DNA from: Paracandidimonas soli
GTDB taxonomy: Bacteria > Pseudomonadota > Gammaproteobacteria > Burkholderiales > Burkholderiaceae_B
Length of the DNA stretch: 64,000 nucleotides
Reading direction: 5' to 3'
Assembly (NCBI RefSeq): GCF_004342005.1
Contig: NZ_SMBX01000005.1
Location: 1-64,000, forward strand
Shown here: positions 9,718 through 18,653 of the stretch, piece after piece
How the letters are laid out: every line of letters begins with the position of its first letter
How positions within the stretch are numbered: the stretch's first letter is position 1
Translations under genes and position numbers: made by a program
Notes under the pieces: model-generated
What the model saw: the letters and a program-made list of their open reading frames with translations, nothing else
Databases searched by the model: none
Told to the model about the DNA's origin: nothing

Positions 9718-11100
9718 TCAGGGTTTATTGTTGATGAACCCTTTGAATACCGTCAGGAAAATGATCTTGATATCCAGCCACAACGACCAGTTGTTGATAT
9801 ACCAGAGGTCATACTCCACGCGCTTCTGCATCTTCTCGATGGTATCGGTTTCTCCCCGATAGCCATTGACCTGCGCCCAGCCAGTAATTCCGGGCTTTAC
9901 CTTGTGGCGCTTCATATAGGATTCAACCAGATCCTTGTAATGTTCATTGTGGGCTAGGGCATGCGGACGCGGCCCTACGATGGACATTCGGCCTTGCAAT
10001 ACGTTGTAGAACTGGGGAAGCTCGTCCAGGCTGGTACGGCGCAGGAAGGCGCCAAGACGGGTGACCCGAGGGTCACCGAACTTGGCCTGGGTGACCTGGC
10101 CATTGCCTTCTGAATGGACTTCCATGGAGCGGAATTTGTAGACTTTGAAGCGCCTGCCGTTGATGCCGGTACGGTATTGCTTGAAAATCACCGGCCCCTT
10201 CGATGTTGCTTTGACTGCAATAGCAATGCCTATGCATACAGGCAATATCAGCAAGGAAATCAGGCTGCCGATGATTAAGTCCTCCAGGCGCTTGACCAGT
10301 CTTGCAGGGCCATCCATGGGGCTGATGCTAATATCCAGCGCATACAAACCGGCAATATGGCTGACTTGATGGTTAAGCAGAGGCAAGTCACCCAGATCGG
10401 GAATGAAGCGCACTTCGACTGTCAGGTGGCGTAGCCCGTGCAGGATGCTTTTGATAGCCTCGCCTTCCTGTAGGGGCAAGCATAGCCATACCTCATGCGC
10501 GCCCGTCTGTATGACCTGTTCTTCCAGCTCTTCAAGCCATTCGGGAGTATGACGCAGCGTCATGCGGTGTGCGACCCGGTAGCCGTCTTCGGGCAGCACT
10601 GGAAGCTTGGCATCGAGTTCCGCGGAAGGGGTTTGGCCTTCTACTACGAGCACTTGTTTCAGGTTTTTGCCGTGGCTGCGTACGAATCTCAGCAATAGGA
10701 ACATGCTGAGGCGGAACAGTGTGACAGCGACCAGGGCTAGGGCGAACGTACTTATCACCCACAGGCGCGAGTAATTGACAGAGACTTTGAGAAGTACCGC
10801 CAGGCCGAACAGCATGGCGAAGGCAATCAGCCAGCCTGTATAGACGCGGCCCAATCTGTTGAGCAAGCGTCGGCCACGCCATGATCCATAGCTGTTCACC
10901 ATGGTCTGGCACAGTATGCCCAGCAGTACCAACGCCAGAGTCGCAATCTCGTAGCGTTCGGACATGCTCCATGTGCCGAAACGCCAGTAGTAAGCTAGAA
11001 AGGCACTGCCAAGTACCAGAAAGACATCGATCAGGCCTGCAAGCAGGGCCAGAGGGTAACGTTCAGCAAGGACTGGAGCTCGAAAATGCTTTTTACGCAT
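9718..11100 (-). CDS. wcaJ: undecaprenyl-phosphate sugar phosphotransferase, WcaJ/Pss type
   Basis: This enzyme starts repeat-unit assembly by transferring a sugar-1-phosphate (usually glucose-1-P) to undecaprenyl phosphate. About 460 residues: four or five N-terminal membrane segments (to about residue 125), a CoA-binding-like Rossmann domain (about 140-260), a further membrane helix, then the bacterial sugar transferase domain. That domain has FKVYKFRSM, RRTSLDELPQFYNVLQG, MSIVGPRPHA and KPGITGWAQVNGYRGET. It converges on rfbC and closes the locus. ATG 11100 is chosen because the longer form would need a TTG at 11115. No good ribosome binding site is visible for either. Confidence 0.9.
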   Translation of the reverse strand: MRKKHFRAPVLAERYPLALLAGLIDVFLVLGSAFLAYYWRFGTWSMSERYEIATLALVLLGILCQTMVNSYGSWRGRRLLNRLGRVYTGWLIAFAMLFGLAVLLKVSVNYSRLWVISTFALALVAVTLFRLSMFLLLRFVRSHGKNLKQVLVVEGQTPSAELDAKLPVLPEDGYRVAHRMTLRHTPEWLEELEEQVIQTGAHEVWLCLPLQEGEAIKSILHGLRHLTVEVRFIPDLGDLPLLNHQVSHIAGLYALDISISPMDGPARLVKRLEDLIIGSLISLLILPVCIGIAIAVKATSKGPVIFKQYRTGINGRRFKVYKFRSMEVHSEGNGQVTQAKFGDPRVTRLGAFLRRTSLDELPQFYNVLQGRMSIVGPRPHALAHNEHYKDLVESYMKRHKVKPGITGWAQVNGYRGETDTIEKMQKRVEYDLWYINNWSLWLDIKIIFLTVFKGFINNKP

Positions 11101-11608
11101 GTGTGTTGTGTACAAGGAAACTTAGGACCTTGCTGATGCAGGTTGGGCGGAATATGACTGTGGAAAGCGTACTGGTGAAGGAGTAAGAAAAGCAGCTACT
11201 CAGGTGTTGCAGTGGTATCAGTATGTTGGCTGGGAGGTTTTTTGATATTCGTGGAGGAAGTATAGCGCGTTGATAAGAGCTACATTGGCACGACGGAACA
11301 GGCAATATGCTTCAACGAGGGGTGCATGAGTACGTGCTATTTGTTTTTATATATACGTAAATGAAACGAAATTCGTAATTTTGTCGAGTAAGTCAGACTG
11401 AAAAACTGCATGCGTTTTTGTGCTGAATGGCGTGTCTACGTGGTTTGCATGGATTGTTCGTATCGTTTCATGATTCATCTCCTGGATATTGAATTCGATA
11501 ATAAGAATTATTATTGATTCTGTTTTCTGATATCCGGGGAGATGGCACTTTAGTTTCAAGATGTCCCATATGGTAGAGCGATTCTGTGGCTGTCATACCA
11601 CGTAATCC
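11101..11608. other. about 500-base non-coding gap between the polysaccharide locus and the catabolic operon
   Basis: The gap is AT-rich compared with what follows. It must hold the promoter of the WcaJ-type gene, which reads leftward from 11100. Two ORFs of 70 codons on the minus strand (near 11305-11093 and 11559-11347) show no recognisable family, no ribosome binding site and no neighbour logic, so I do not call them genes. I see no convincing RNA gene, repeat or terminator. Confidence 0.5.
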
Positions 11609-12727
11609 CTACCCCAACCCCCGCAACACCAGCCTCCAGAACTCATGCCGCTTCACCAGCGTATCCACCAGGATATGCTCATGCAGCGTATGCGCGCCAT
11701 CTCCATCCGCTCCCAGCCCATCGATCGAAGGAATTCCCAGCGCTGCGGTGAAATTGGCGTCGCTGGCGCCGCCTGTCATGGGGGCTTCTTCGATGTTCAG
11801 CCCAGCTTGCGCCGACAATTGCAGCAAGGTATCCAGCAATGCCTGGGTCTGGGCGGTTTTGTTCATGGGCGGGCGGCGCAGGTTCAGCGAGGCTTGCAGG
11901 CCGACGTCCGCGTCTGCCGTGCGCAGTGACTCAATACGCTGCTGCAGCTGTTGCAGCGCATCCATGTCTGGCACGCGAAAATCGGCTTCGGCTTCGCAGC
12001 GGCCGGGCACGACATTGGGCGTGGTGCCGCCGTGGATGGTGCCTACGCTGACCGTGATGCCGCGTTCGTAGTCGGTCAGGCTTTCCAGGGCCAGCACCTG
12101 GCGGGCCATTTCCTTGATGGCGCTGCGGCCCAGCGCGTGCTGCAGTCCGGCGTGCGCCTGGCGGCCGCAGGTGCACAGGCGGATGCGGCCTATGCCCTTG
12201 CGTTCGGTGACAAGTCTGCCGCCGTTGGGGCGGGCGGGTTCGGCGACGAGCACGTACTTGGCATATGTGCGGGCGAAGTCTTCGATGAAGCCGCGCGAGT
12301 GGACGCTGCTGATCTCCTCGTCCGGCGTCAGCAGAATGTCCACGGGCAGGGCGGTTTCCGGCTCGTGCGCCAGGGCGGACATGGCCAGGTAGTCGCCGGC
12401 CTTCATGTCGTAGATGCCCGGGCCGTAGGCGCGGCCGTCTTCGATGCGGAAGGGGTTTTCCTGCAGCGTGCCGACGGGGTGGACGGTATCCATGTGTCCG
12501 AGCACGACGATGCCTTTGCGGGTGTTGCCATCAGCCCGGTTGCTGATGCGCAGCGCGGGAGCGTCAAAGCTGCCGACTTTGTGCAGGCTGGTCTTCAGGC
12601 CTAGCGCCGCCGCGTCGCCGGCGATGACATTGGCCAGTGCGGCGATGGTGTCGGGGCGCTGCGATGGGCTTTCGATCTCCACCCATTTGCGGATGCCGGC
12701 GATCAGAGTGTCTTGTGTCGTGTGCAT
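11609..12727 (-). CDS. M20 family metallopeptidase (carboxypeptidase G2-like)
   Basis: A 372-residue zinc-dependent exopeptidase or deacylase of the M20/ArgE/DapE superfamily. GHMDTVHP supplies the first metal histidine and aspartate, LLTPDEEISS holds the catalytic glutamate pair, and VAEPARPNGG and GRQAHAG follow as expected for the CPG2 group. Substrates in the family are N-acyl amino acids or small peptides. It is the last gene of the minus-strand operon, 121 bases after the Bug receptor. A hairpin lies in that gap (CGGCCCGG 12777-12784 with CCGGGCCG 12798-12805) that could stabilise or attenuate the message. ATG 12727 is preferred over an upstream TTG. Confidence 0.85.
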   Translation of the reverse strand: MHTTQDTLIAGIRKWVEIESPSQRPDTIAALANVIAGDAAALGLKTSLHKVGSFDAPALRISNRADGNTRKGIVVLGHMDTVHPVGTLQENPFRIEDGRAYGPGIYDMKAGDYLAMSALAHEPETALPVDILLTPDEEISSVHSRGFIEDFARTYAKYVLVAEPARPNGGRLVTERKGIGRIRLCTCGRQAHAGLQHALGRSAIKEMARQVLALESLTDYERGITVSVGTIHGGTTPNVVPGRCEAEADFRVPDMDALQQLQQRIESLRTADADVGLQASLNLRRPPMNKTAQTQALLDTLLQLSAQAGLNIEEAPMTGGASDANFTAALGIPSIDGLGADGDGAHTLHEHILVDTLVKRHEFWRLVLRGLG

Positions 12728-12848
12728 GTCGTGGTGTCTCGTGGCGGGCGGCAAGGCATTGCCGTGGATGGGAAAGCGGCCCGGGGCGCTGTCGCGTCCG
12801 GGCCGTGCGCGGGCGGGGGCAGCCCCCCGCCGGTTCGTGCGTAATGTC

Positions 12849-13850
12849 TTACTCGACCTGGGCGCCGGATTCCTTCACCAGCGGAACCCACTTCTCGTAC
12901 TGTTCCTGCATGTAGGATTTGACTTCGGCGCGGGTCATGGGCTTGTAGGTGACCAGGCCGGCCTGTTCCAGTTTGCCGGACAGTTCCGGGTCGGCCATGG
13001 CTTCGGCCAGGCTGGCGTGCAGCTTGTCCAGGGCGGCTTCGGGCGTGCCCTTGGGCGCCCACATGGCGTTCCAGGAGTAGGCCTCGTAGCCCGGCAGGCC
13101 GGCTTCGTCCATGGTCGGCACGTCGGGCAGGGTCTTCAGGCGTTCCGGCAGCGCGATGGCCAGGGGCTTGAGCTTTCCGCTTTCGATATGGGGAGCCACG
13201 ATGGAGGGCGCGTCCAGCACGAAATTCAGGCGTCCTGCCAGCAGATCCGTCATGACGGGGCCGGTGCCGCGATAAGGGATGTGCGATACGTCAGTGCCCG
13301 TCATCTTGCTGAACAGGAAGGCGGCAATGTGGCTGGATGTGCCGTTGCCCGCCGAACCGTAGTTGTACTTGCCAGGGTTGTCCTTCAGCAACTGGATGAA
13401 TTCCTGCAGGTTGTTGACCGGCAGTTCGGACGGCACGACCAGCACCAGCGGCACCAGGATGCTCAGGCCGATGGGCTCCAGGTCGGTGCGGGCGTCGAAC
13501 GACAGGTTCTTGTACAGGCCGGCGTTCAATGCATAGGTGGACAGCGTGCTGGCCAGCAGGGTGTAGCCATCGGGATTGGCGCGCACAACCTGTTCCGTGC
13601 CGATATTGCCGCCCGCGCCGCCCTTGTTTTCGATAACGAAGGTCTGGCCCAGGCTTTGCGACATTTTTTCGGTGATCTGGCGCGCGACGTAGTCGGTGTT
13701 GCCGCCGGGCGGGAACGGTACGACGACACGCACTTGTTTCGATGGATAGTTGTCGGCGGCCAATGCGGGAGCTGATACGACAGACAAGGTGGCGGCCGCT
13801 GCGGCCAGCAGTCCGCAGGCAAGGCGGCGCGGTAGGAAGAATGAATTCAT
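12849..13850 (-). CDS. Bug family tripartite tricarboxylate receptor (TctC-like)
   Basis: A periplasmic solute receptor of 333 residues with a signal peptide of about 31 residues ending APALA. The mature start is followed by PSKQVRVVVPFPPGGNTDYVAR and NKGGAGGNIG, the two ligand-carboxylate binding loops of Bug proteins. They capture small carboxylates or related compounds. No TctA/TctB membrane genes are present nearby, so it probably works with a transporter encoded elsewhere or as a sensor. The ATG (13848-13850) overlaps the stop of the gene before it as ATGA, and GAGGTG lies just ahead. The much longer ORF upstream of this start is spurious. Confidence 0.92.
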   Translation of the reverse strand: MNSFFLPRRLACGLLAAAAATLSVVSAPALAADNYPSKQVRVVVPFPPGGNTDYVARQITEKMSQSLGQTFVIENKGGAGGNIGTEQVVRANPDGYTLLASTLSTYALNAGLYKNLSFDARTDLEPIGLSILVPLVLVVPSELPVNNLQEFIQLLKDNPGKYNYGSAGNGTSSHIAAFLFSKMTGTDVSHIPYRGTGPVMTDLLAGRLNFVLDAPSIVAPHIESGKLKPLAIALPERLKTLPDVPTMDEAGLPGYEAYSWNAMWAPKGTPEAALDKLHASLAEAMADPELSGKLEQAGLVTYKPMTRAEVKSYMQEQYEKWVPLVKESGAQVE

Positions 13851-14755
13851 GGGTTCACCTCGGAAAATGGAAACTGCGTTTGAATATGTTGTCCTGCGGT
13901 TGTGAAACGGTTGTGGTTCGCCGATGCCTGGTGCCAGCGGGCCAGCTCGTCGGCCCGGGCGATCCATACGTCGTTGTATTGGCGGATGTGGCGGATGAAC
14001 TTCTCCAGCATCAGCAGGCGCTGCGGGCGGCCCGAGATCCAGTCGTGGATGGTCAGCATGCACAGGCCGCCGTACTTGCGCGCGCCTTCGAATTCTTCGA
14101 TCCAGCTTTCCAGCACGGCGACCGGGTTGGCGGGGTGCGTCTTGTCGCGCGCGGAGTTGGTGTAGCGGAAGTACAGGGCGTCATCCGTCATCCACTGCGT
14201 GGGGATTTCCACCAGGCCGTTGACGTCGTAGGGGTGGTCGAAGCCCATCAGCGAGCTGTCGTAGGAAATGCCCAGTTCCTTGAACAGGGTCAGCAGTTCG
14301 ATGGTCATTTCCCACGATGGGGCGCGGTAGCCCAGCCCGGTCTGGCCGGTCTGCTGGCGGAAGACTTCGATGACTTTTTCCGTGTAGTCGCGCGCCAGGT
14401 CGGACCCGATGGCGTCGATGCGCTCGTGATAATAGCCGTGGTAGGCGATTTCGTGGCCGTTTTCCACCAGGTAGGGCAGCAGGCCGGGATAGGTGCTGGC
14501 GACGACGCCGGGCACGAAGAACGAGCCGGAAATGCCGTATTCGGCCAGCAGTTCGACGACGCGCTTCACGCCCTGGCGCGGGCCGTAGCGGCGCTGTTCG
14601 ATTTCGCCCAGCGAGCGCATCTGCTGGCCGCGATGGATCCACAGGTAGGGGGATTCGGCGTCCAGGTCCATGCTGAAGGTAACGGCGCAGCGTTTGCCTT
14701 CCGGCCAGATGTAGTCGGGGAAATGGATGCGGCTGTCGTCATGCATATGATTCAT
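13847..14755 (-). CDS. polysaccharide deacetylase family protein (PuuE/HpPgdA-like)
   Basis: A 302-residue NodB-homology (CE4 superfamily) hydrolase. SMDLDAES supplies the metal aspartates, HEIAYHGYYHER the metal histidines, and GYRAPSWEM and LTIHDWISGRP match the group. The group includes the cofactor-independent allantoinase PuuE and Helicobacter PgdA. In a small-molecule catabolic operon an amidase or ring-opening hydrolase role on a cyclic amide is more likely than glycan deacetylation. That is inference. AAGGA sits 7-8 bases before the ATG. Its TGA overlaps the start of the Bug gene. Confidence 0.8.
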   Translation of the reverse strand: MNHMHDDSRIHFPDYIWPEGKRCAVTFSMDLDAESPYLWIHRGQQMRSLGEIEQRRYGPRQGVKRVVELLAEYGISGSFFVPGVVASTYPGLLPYLVENGHEIAYHGYYHERIDAIGSDLARDYTEKVIEVFRQQTGQTGLGYRAPSWEMTIELLTLFKELGISYDSSLMGFDHPYDVNGLVEIPTQWMTDDALYFRYTNSARDKTHPANPVAVLESWIEEFEGARKYGGLCMLTIHDWISGRPQRLLMLEKFIRHIRQYNDVWIARADELARWHQASANHNRFTTAGQHIQTQFPFSEVNP

Positions 14756-14767
14756 TGGTGTGTCCTT

Positions 14768-15832
14768 CTAGAAACCGGCGCGGGCGTATTGGGGCGGAAC
14801 CAGGCCGGCCCCCTGCGGCGCTGTCTGGCGGATCAGCCAGTAAGGGTCGCGCAGCAGGGCGCGGCCCGCGAAGATCAGGTCGCAGGCGCCGTCCGACAGC
14901 AGGGATTCGGCCAGCGCCAGGCTGTCGATGCCGCCGACGGAGCCGGTTGGCAGTCCGGTTTGTGTGCGGACCGCCCGGGCCAAGTCCGCATTGAACGCGC
15001 CTTCGCGTTTCGTGGGCGGAGCGCTGATGCCGCCGCTGGTGCAGTCCAGCAGGTCCACGCCGATGGCTTGCAGCTTGCGCGCCAGGGCGATGGATTCTTC
15101 CAGGGTCCAGCCTTCGTTGCTTTCTTTGCTGTCGACGCAGGACAGGCGGACGAACAGCGGCATGGTGTCGGGGATGGCTTCCCGCACGGTCTGGGCGACT
15201 TCCAGCGTCAGGCGCGCGCGGCCGTCGAAATCGCCGCCATAGGCGTCGGTGCGCTGGTTCGCCAGGGGCGACAGGAACTGATGCAGCAGGTAGCCGTGGG
15301 CCGCGTGCAGTTCGATGACGTCGAAGCCAGCCTCGACGGCGCGCAGGGCCGCCTGGCGGAAGTCGTCGACGATGGCGGCGATGTCTTGCGTCGACAGCGC
15401 CTGGATCGGGCTCACGTCCATGCCGGGGCCGCTGGCCGAGGGCGCTGTGCGGACCCAGCCGCCTTGCGCGATGGGCAGGGGCGCGCCGCCTTGCCAGGGC
15501 GCGCTGTGCGAGCCTTTGCGGCCGGCGTGGTTCAGCTGCACGCCGGCCGCGCTGCCCAGCGCGTGCAGGCGCTCGGCGAGCCGGGCATGGGCTTCGAGGT
15601 GTTGCTGGCTCCACAGGCCAAGGCAACTGGGCGAGATGCGGCCCTGCGGGCTGACGGCGGTGGATTCCAGCATGACCAGGCCGACGCCGCCCTGGGCGCG
15701 CGCGCCGTAGTGCATGTCGTGCCAAAGGCCGGGCATGCCGTCGATGGCGCTGTACTGGCACATGGGCGACATGACGAGGCGGTTCTTCAGTTCCAGAGCG
15801 CGTATCTTCAGGGGGGAAAGCAGTTGGGTCAT
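14768..15832 (-). CDS. old yellow enzyme family NADH:flavin oxidoreductase (YqjM/XenA-like)
   Basis: A 354-residue FMN TIM-barrel ene-reductase. The N-terminal VMSPMCQYSA contains the active-site Cys (C25) typical of the YqjM/XenA class, LNHAGRKG binds FMN, and ELHAAHGYLLHQFLSP carries the substrate-binding His pair. NQRTDAYGG and the C-terminal GRALLRDPYW complete the family pattern. Such enzymes reduce activated C=C bonds of enones, maleimides or cyclic imides. The start codon overlaps the preceding SDR stop as ATGA. A large apparent N-terminal extension in the same frame is an overprint of the SDR and is not part of this protein. Confidence 0.9.
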   Translation of the reverse strand: MTQLLSPLKIRALELKNRLVMSPMCQYSAIDGMPGLWHDMHYGARAQGGVGLVMLESTAVSPQGRISPSCLGLWSQQHLEAHARLAERLHALGSAAGVQLNHAGRKGSHSAPWQGGAPLPIAQGGWVRTAPSASGPGMDVSPIQALSTQDIAAIVDDFRQAALRAVEAGFDVIELHAAHGYLLHQFLSPLANQRTDAYGGDFDGRARLTLEVAQTVREAIPDTMPLFVRLSCVDSKESNEGWTLEESIALARKLQAIGVDLLDCTSGGISAPPTKREGAFNADLARAVRTQTGLPTGSVGGIDSLALAESLLSDGACDLIFAGRALLRDPYWLIRQTAPQGAGLVPPQYARAGF

Positions 15833-16593
15833 TGTGTGGTCTCCATGGTTTGCAGGCGACGGTTGAGTGTATTGCCGCCGTCCACGCCGATGGTCTGGCC
15901 GGTGATGAAGCGGGCTTCGTCCGAGCACAGGAAATACACCAGGCTGGCGAGCTCGCCGTCTTCGCTCAGGCGGCGCAGGGGGATGCTGGCCGTGATGCGG
16001 GCTTCGTGTCCGGCCAGCATGGGGGACAACAGGTTGCGCGTGCGCAATCCGGCGCGCACGGCGTTGACGCGCACCTTGCCGGGGCCGAGCGTGACCGCGA
16101 AGGCGCGGGTGATCTGTTCCAGCGCCGCCTTGGAGGCCCCGTAGACGGCGCCGTTCGATCTCACGACTTCGGCTGCGCCGGAACTGATGTTGCAGATGCC
16201 GCCGCCGCCCGCGCGGCTCATGGCCTCGCCCAGGCGCTGCATCAGCAGGACGGGCGCCATGAAGTTGATGGCCATGATGGACTGGATGGTGTCCGGCGGG
16301 ATGTCCATCAGTTCGTCGAAGGGGAAAATGCCGGCATTGTTGACCAGCGCCCGCGGCGTGCCGTGCCGCAGGATGTCGTCGGTCAGTTGCAACACCGCAT
16401 CGGTCCGCCCGAGATCGCATTGCAGGTAGACGGCGTGTTCCGGGTTGGCTAGCTCGTGCAGGAAGTCGTGTTGCGGCAGTATGTCTACCAGCACCAGGTC
16501 GTGGCCGTGCGCCGAGAAGTGCCGGGCCAGCTCGCGGCCGTAGGCGCCGCAGGCGCCGGTGATGACGATGGGGCGGCGGGAATCCTGGCTCAT
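15829..16593 (-). CDS. SDR family oxidoreductase
   Basis: A 254-residue classical short-chain dehydrogenase: ITGACGAYGRELA as the glycine-rich cofactor loop, NNAG near residue 90, an active-site serine in ISSG, YGASK as catalytic pair, and a C-terminal ITGQTIGVDGGN. It would oxidise or reduce a hydroxyl/keto intermediate. Both ends overlap neighbours by the ATGA arrangement (start with the ketopantoate-reductase stop, stop with the old yellow enzyme start), indicating one tightly coupled operon. The substrate is unknown. Confidence 0.88.
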   Translation of the reverse strand: MSQDSRRPIVITGACGAYGRELARHFSAHGHDLVLVDILPQHDFLHELANPEHAVYLQCDLGRTDAVLQLTDDILRHGTPRALVNNAGIFPFDELMDIPPDTIQSIMAINFMAPVLLMQRLGEAMSRAGGGGICNISSGAAEVVRSNGAVYGASKAALEQITRAFAVTLGPGKVRVNAVRAGLRTRNLLSPMLAGHEARITASIPLRRLSEDGELASLVYFLCSDEARFITGQTIGVDGGNTLNRRLQTMETTQ

Positions 16594-17618
16594 GCGCGCT
16601 GCGCCTCGGCGGTGAATTCGGCCAGGTTCTCGCGTCGCATGGGCCTGGCGCCGTCTTCGATTTCGTGGATGTAGCGGATGAGCAGATCGGTGACCGGCGT
16701 CTGCAGGCCCAGGGGCCGTGCGATGCGGGGGATCTCGCCGATCTGGCTGTCGATTTCGGTCTTGCGCTTGCGCACCGCCAGGTCGCGGTAGACGCCGCTG
16801 CGCTGCTTGGCCGAGTGCCGGTAGTGATCGGCGATGGCGTCCAGCGATGCGCGCGCGGTATCGGCATCTCCCGAAGCGAAGGCTTCGGGGTCGAAGCCGT
16901 CGAAACCCAGCGGCGCGACGCCGGCGGCCCGCGCAACGGACAGCACTTCGCCGACCAGGCGGGTGAAGGCCGGGGCGAAATCGGGGCAGGACACGCTGTC
17001 GGCGATGGTCTCGTCGGATACGGCGGTCAGGAACAGCAGGCTGCCGTAGGCGAGCTTGCCCCATTTGTACGCCCAGATGTCATCCACGGCGCGCACGTCG
17101 GGATGGTAGTGTTGCAGCATGGACTCCAGAGCCTGCAGGCGTGGCGTGACGCCTTTGTCGTGTTCGCCGATCATCAGCGCGCCGGCATTGCCGTACAGGA
17201 TGTGGCCGGGCTCGATGTAGTCCGCCGCGAAATTGACGAAGCCGCACAGGCTGCGGTGTTTGCCGACCAGGTCGGCGATGCGCAGCTCGTTCAGGCCGTT
17301 CTGCAGCGACAGCACGACGCCTTCGGGCGACAGGTGCGGCAGCAGCTGCTGTACGGCGGTTTCCGTGTGCTGCGCTTTCACCGACAGCATGATGATGTCG
17401 TACTGGCCGGTGATAGTGTCGGGCGTGAATGCGGGCAGGGCCTGGGTGAAATCGTCGACGGGTCCGCTGATGCGGATGCCGTCGCGCCGGATGGCATCTA
17501 CGTGTGCCTCCGAAGCATCGACGGCAATGACCGGGAAACCGGCGCGCGCCAGGTACGCCGCTATAACTCCGCCTATTGCTCCCGCGCCCCAGATCAGTAT
17601 GGGCTTGTTGTCGGTCAT
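16590..17618 (-). CDS. ketopantoate reductase family protein (ApbA/PanE-like)
   Basis: A 342-residue NADP-dependent reductase with GAGAIGG near residues 11-17, SVKAQ, the SLQNGLNE loop and the catalytic lysine segment IWAYKWGKLAYG. PanE proper reduces 2-dehydropantoate, but this paralogue leads a catabolic operon under a divergent LysR regulator. It therefore more likely acts on another 2-oxo acid or 2-hydroxy acid. It is the first gene after the regulator intergenic region (119 bases), so it marks the promoter-proximal end of the six-gene operon. Confidence 0.85.
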   Translation of the reverse strand: MTDNKPILIWGAGAIGGVIAAYLARAGFPVIAVDASEAHVDAIRRDGIRISGPVDDFTQALPAFTPDTITGQYDIIMLSVKAQHTETAVQQLLPHLSPEGVVLSLQNGLNELRIADLVGKHRSLCGFVNFAADYIEPGHILYGNAGALMIGEHDKGVTPRLQALESMLQHYHPDVRAVDDIWAYKWGKLAYGSLLFLTAVSDETIADSVSCPDFAPAFTRLVGEVLSVARAAGVAPLGFDGFDPEAFASGDADTARASLDAIADHYRHSAKQRSGVYRDLAVRKRKTEIDSQIGEIPRIARPLGLQTPVTDLLIRYIHEIEDGARPMRRENLAEFTAEAQRA

Positions 17619-17736
17619 ATTGCTTTCGCCTTTGATTTGTCTGCGTATTGACGGAAGTCTATGGGCTGCGGCGGACCATCACAAGGCGGCTGCTTTTATA
17701 ATTGGCATAACTGGTATTTATGGGTGGGCGGCAATC

Positions 17737-18645
17737 ATGAATATGCCGGATATGAATCTATTGGTCTATCTGGATGCGCTGATCAAGTACGGCAGCGCCA
17801 CTCGCGCGGCCGAAGTGCTGGGCGTGTCGCAACCCGGGGTCAGCGCGGCGCTGAAGCGCCTGCGCGCGCTGCTGGACGACCCCGTCATGATCCGCTCGGG
17901 GCATCGGCTGCTGCCCACGCCGAAGGCCTTCGACATCCATACGAAGATGGCCGGGGCGCTGGCCCTGTGGCAGGGGCTGGGCGAGCCGGGCAATATAGCG
18001 CACGCCAAGACCTACTCTGTCCTGGCGTCGGACTACACGCAATTGCTGCTGTTGCCGCACCTGATGCCGGTGCTGCAGGCGCACGCGCCCGAAGTATCGG
18101 TCAGCGTCGTGCCCACCAATCCGTTCCGCCGGCTGGAGATGGTGACCAACCACGAAGTGGACCTGGCCATCGGCTATTACAACAAGGCGCCGGAGAACCT
18201 GCGCGTGCGCCAGCTGCTGCAGGAGCGCATGGTATGCGTGATGTCGGGCAGCCATCCGGAGCAGGCGGATTTCGGCATCGACACGTTTCTGGCGTATTCG
18301 CATGTTGCCATCGCTTCGGTATCGTCGGGCTCTTATTCCGAAGAGCTGGAGCGCGCGCTGCGCAAGCTGGGCGTGGTGCGCAAGATCGCGCTGACCGCGC
18401 CCAGCTACAACGTGGTGCCCGCCATCCTGATGCGCACGGACTTCATCTCGGTGCTGCCGCTGAGCGTGGCCCTGTATGCCCGGCGGCAATTGCCGATACA
18501 GATCCGCCCCGTTCCCGTCGAGCTGCCGCTGCTGACGATCTCGATGTTCTATCACGACGACAACCAGAACAGCGAGCCGCACGTCTGGTTCCGCCAGCGC
18601 GTGGTGGAGGCGTCGCAGGGACTGGTGGACGGGATGGAGGAATAG
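17737..18645 (+). CDS. LysR family transcriptional regulator
   Basis: A 302-residue LTTR with an N-terminal winged HTH (YGSATRAAEVLGVSQPGVSAALKRL) and a periplasmic-binding-like effector domain. It lies head to head with the ketopantoate-reductase/SDR/OYE/Bug operon and probably activates it in response to a pathway intermediate, while repressing itself. ATG 17737 is the start that gives the canonical N-terminus. The frame continues upstream for 168 codons, but that is the shadow of the opposite-strand gene. I could not identify a convincing T-N11-A box in the shared 118-base region. Confidence 0.93.
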   Translation: MNMPDMNLLVYLDALIKYGSATRAAEVLGVSQPGVSAALKRLRALLDDPVMIRSGHRLLPTPKAFDIHTKMAGALALWQGLGEPGNIAHAKTYSVLASDYTQLLLLPHLMPVLQAHAPEVSVSVVPTNPFRRLEMVTNHEVDLAIGYYNKAPENLRVRQLLQERMVCVMSGSHPEQADFGIDTFLAYSHVAIASVSSGSYSEELERALRKLGVVRKIALTAPSYNVVPAILMRTDFISVLPLSVALYARRQLPIQIRPVPVELPLLTISMFYHDDNQNSEPHVWFRQRVVEASQGLVDGMEE

Positions 18646-18653
18646 GGGGGAAC

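Noticed and set aside
11093-11559. Two 70-codon minus-strand ORFs upstream of the WcaJ-type gene
   Set aside because: No family resemblance, no ribosome binding site, AT-rich spacer composition.
12777-12805. Hairpin between the Bug and M20 genes as a terminator
   Set aside because: An 8-bp GC stem but only CTTTCCC after it on the transcribed strand. Kept as a possible stability element in the M20 entry rather than called a terminator.
13742-16144. 800-codon plus-strand ORF across the OYE/deacetylase region
   Set aside because: It covers parts of several clear minus-strand genes and has no domain signature: a codon-bias shadow.
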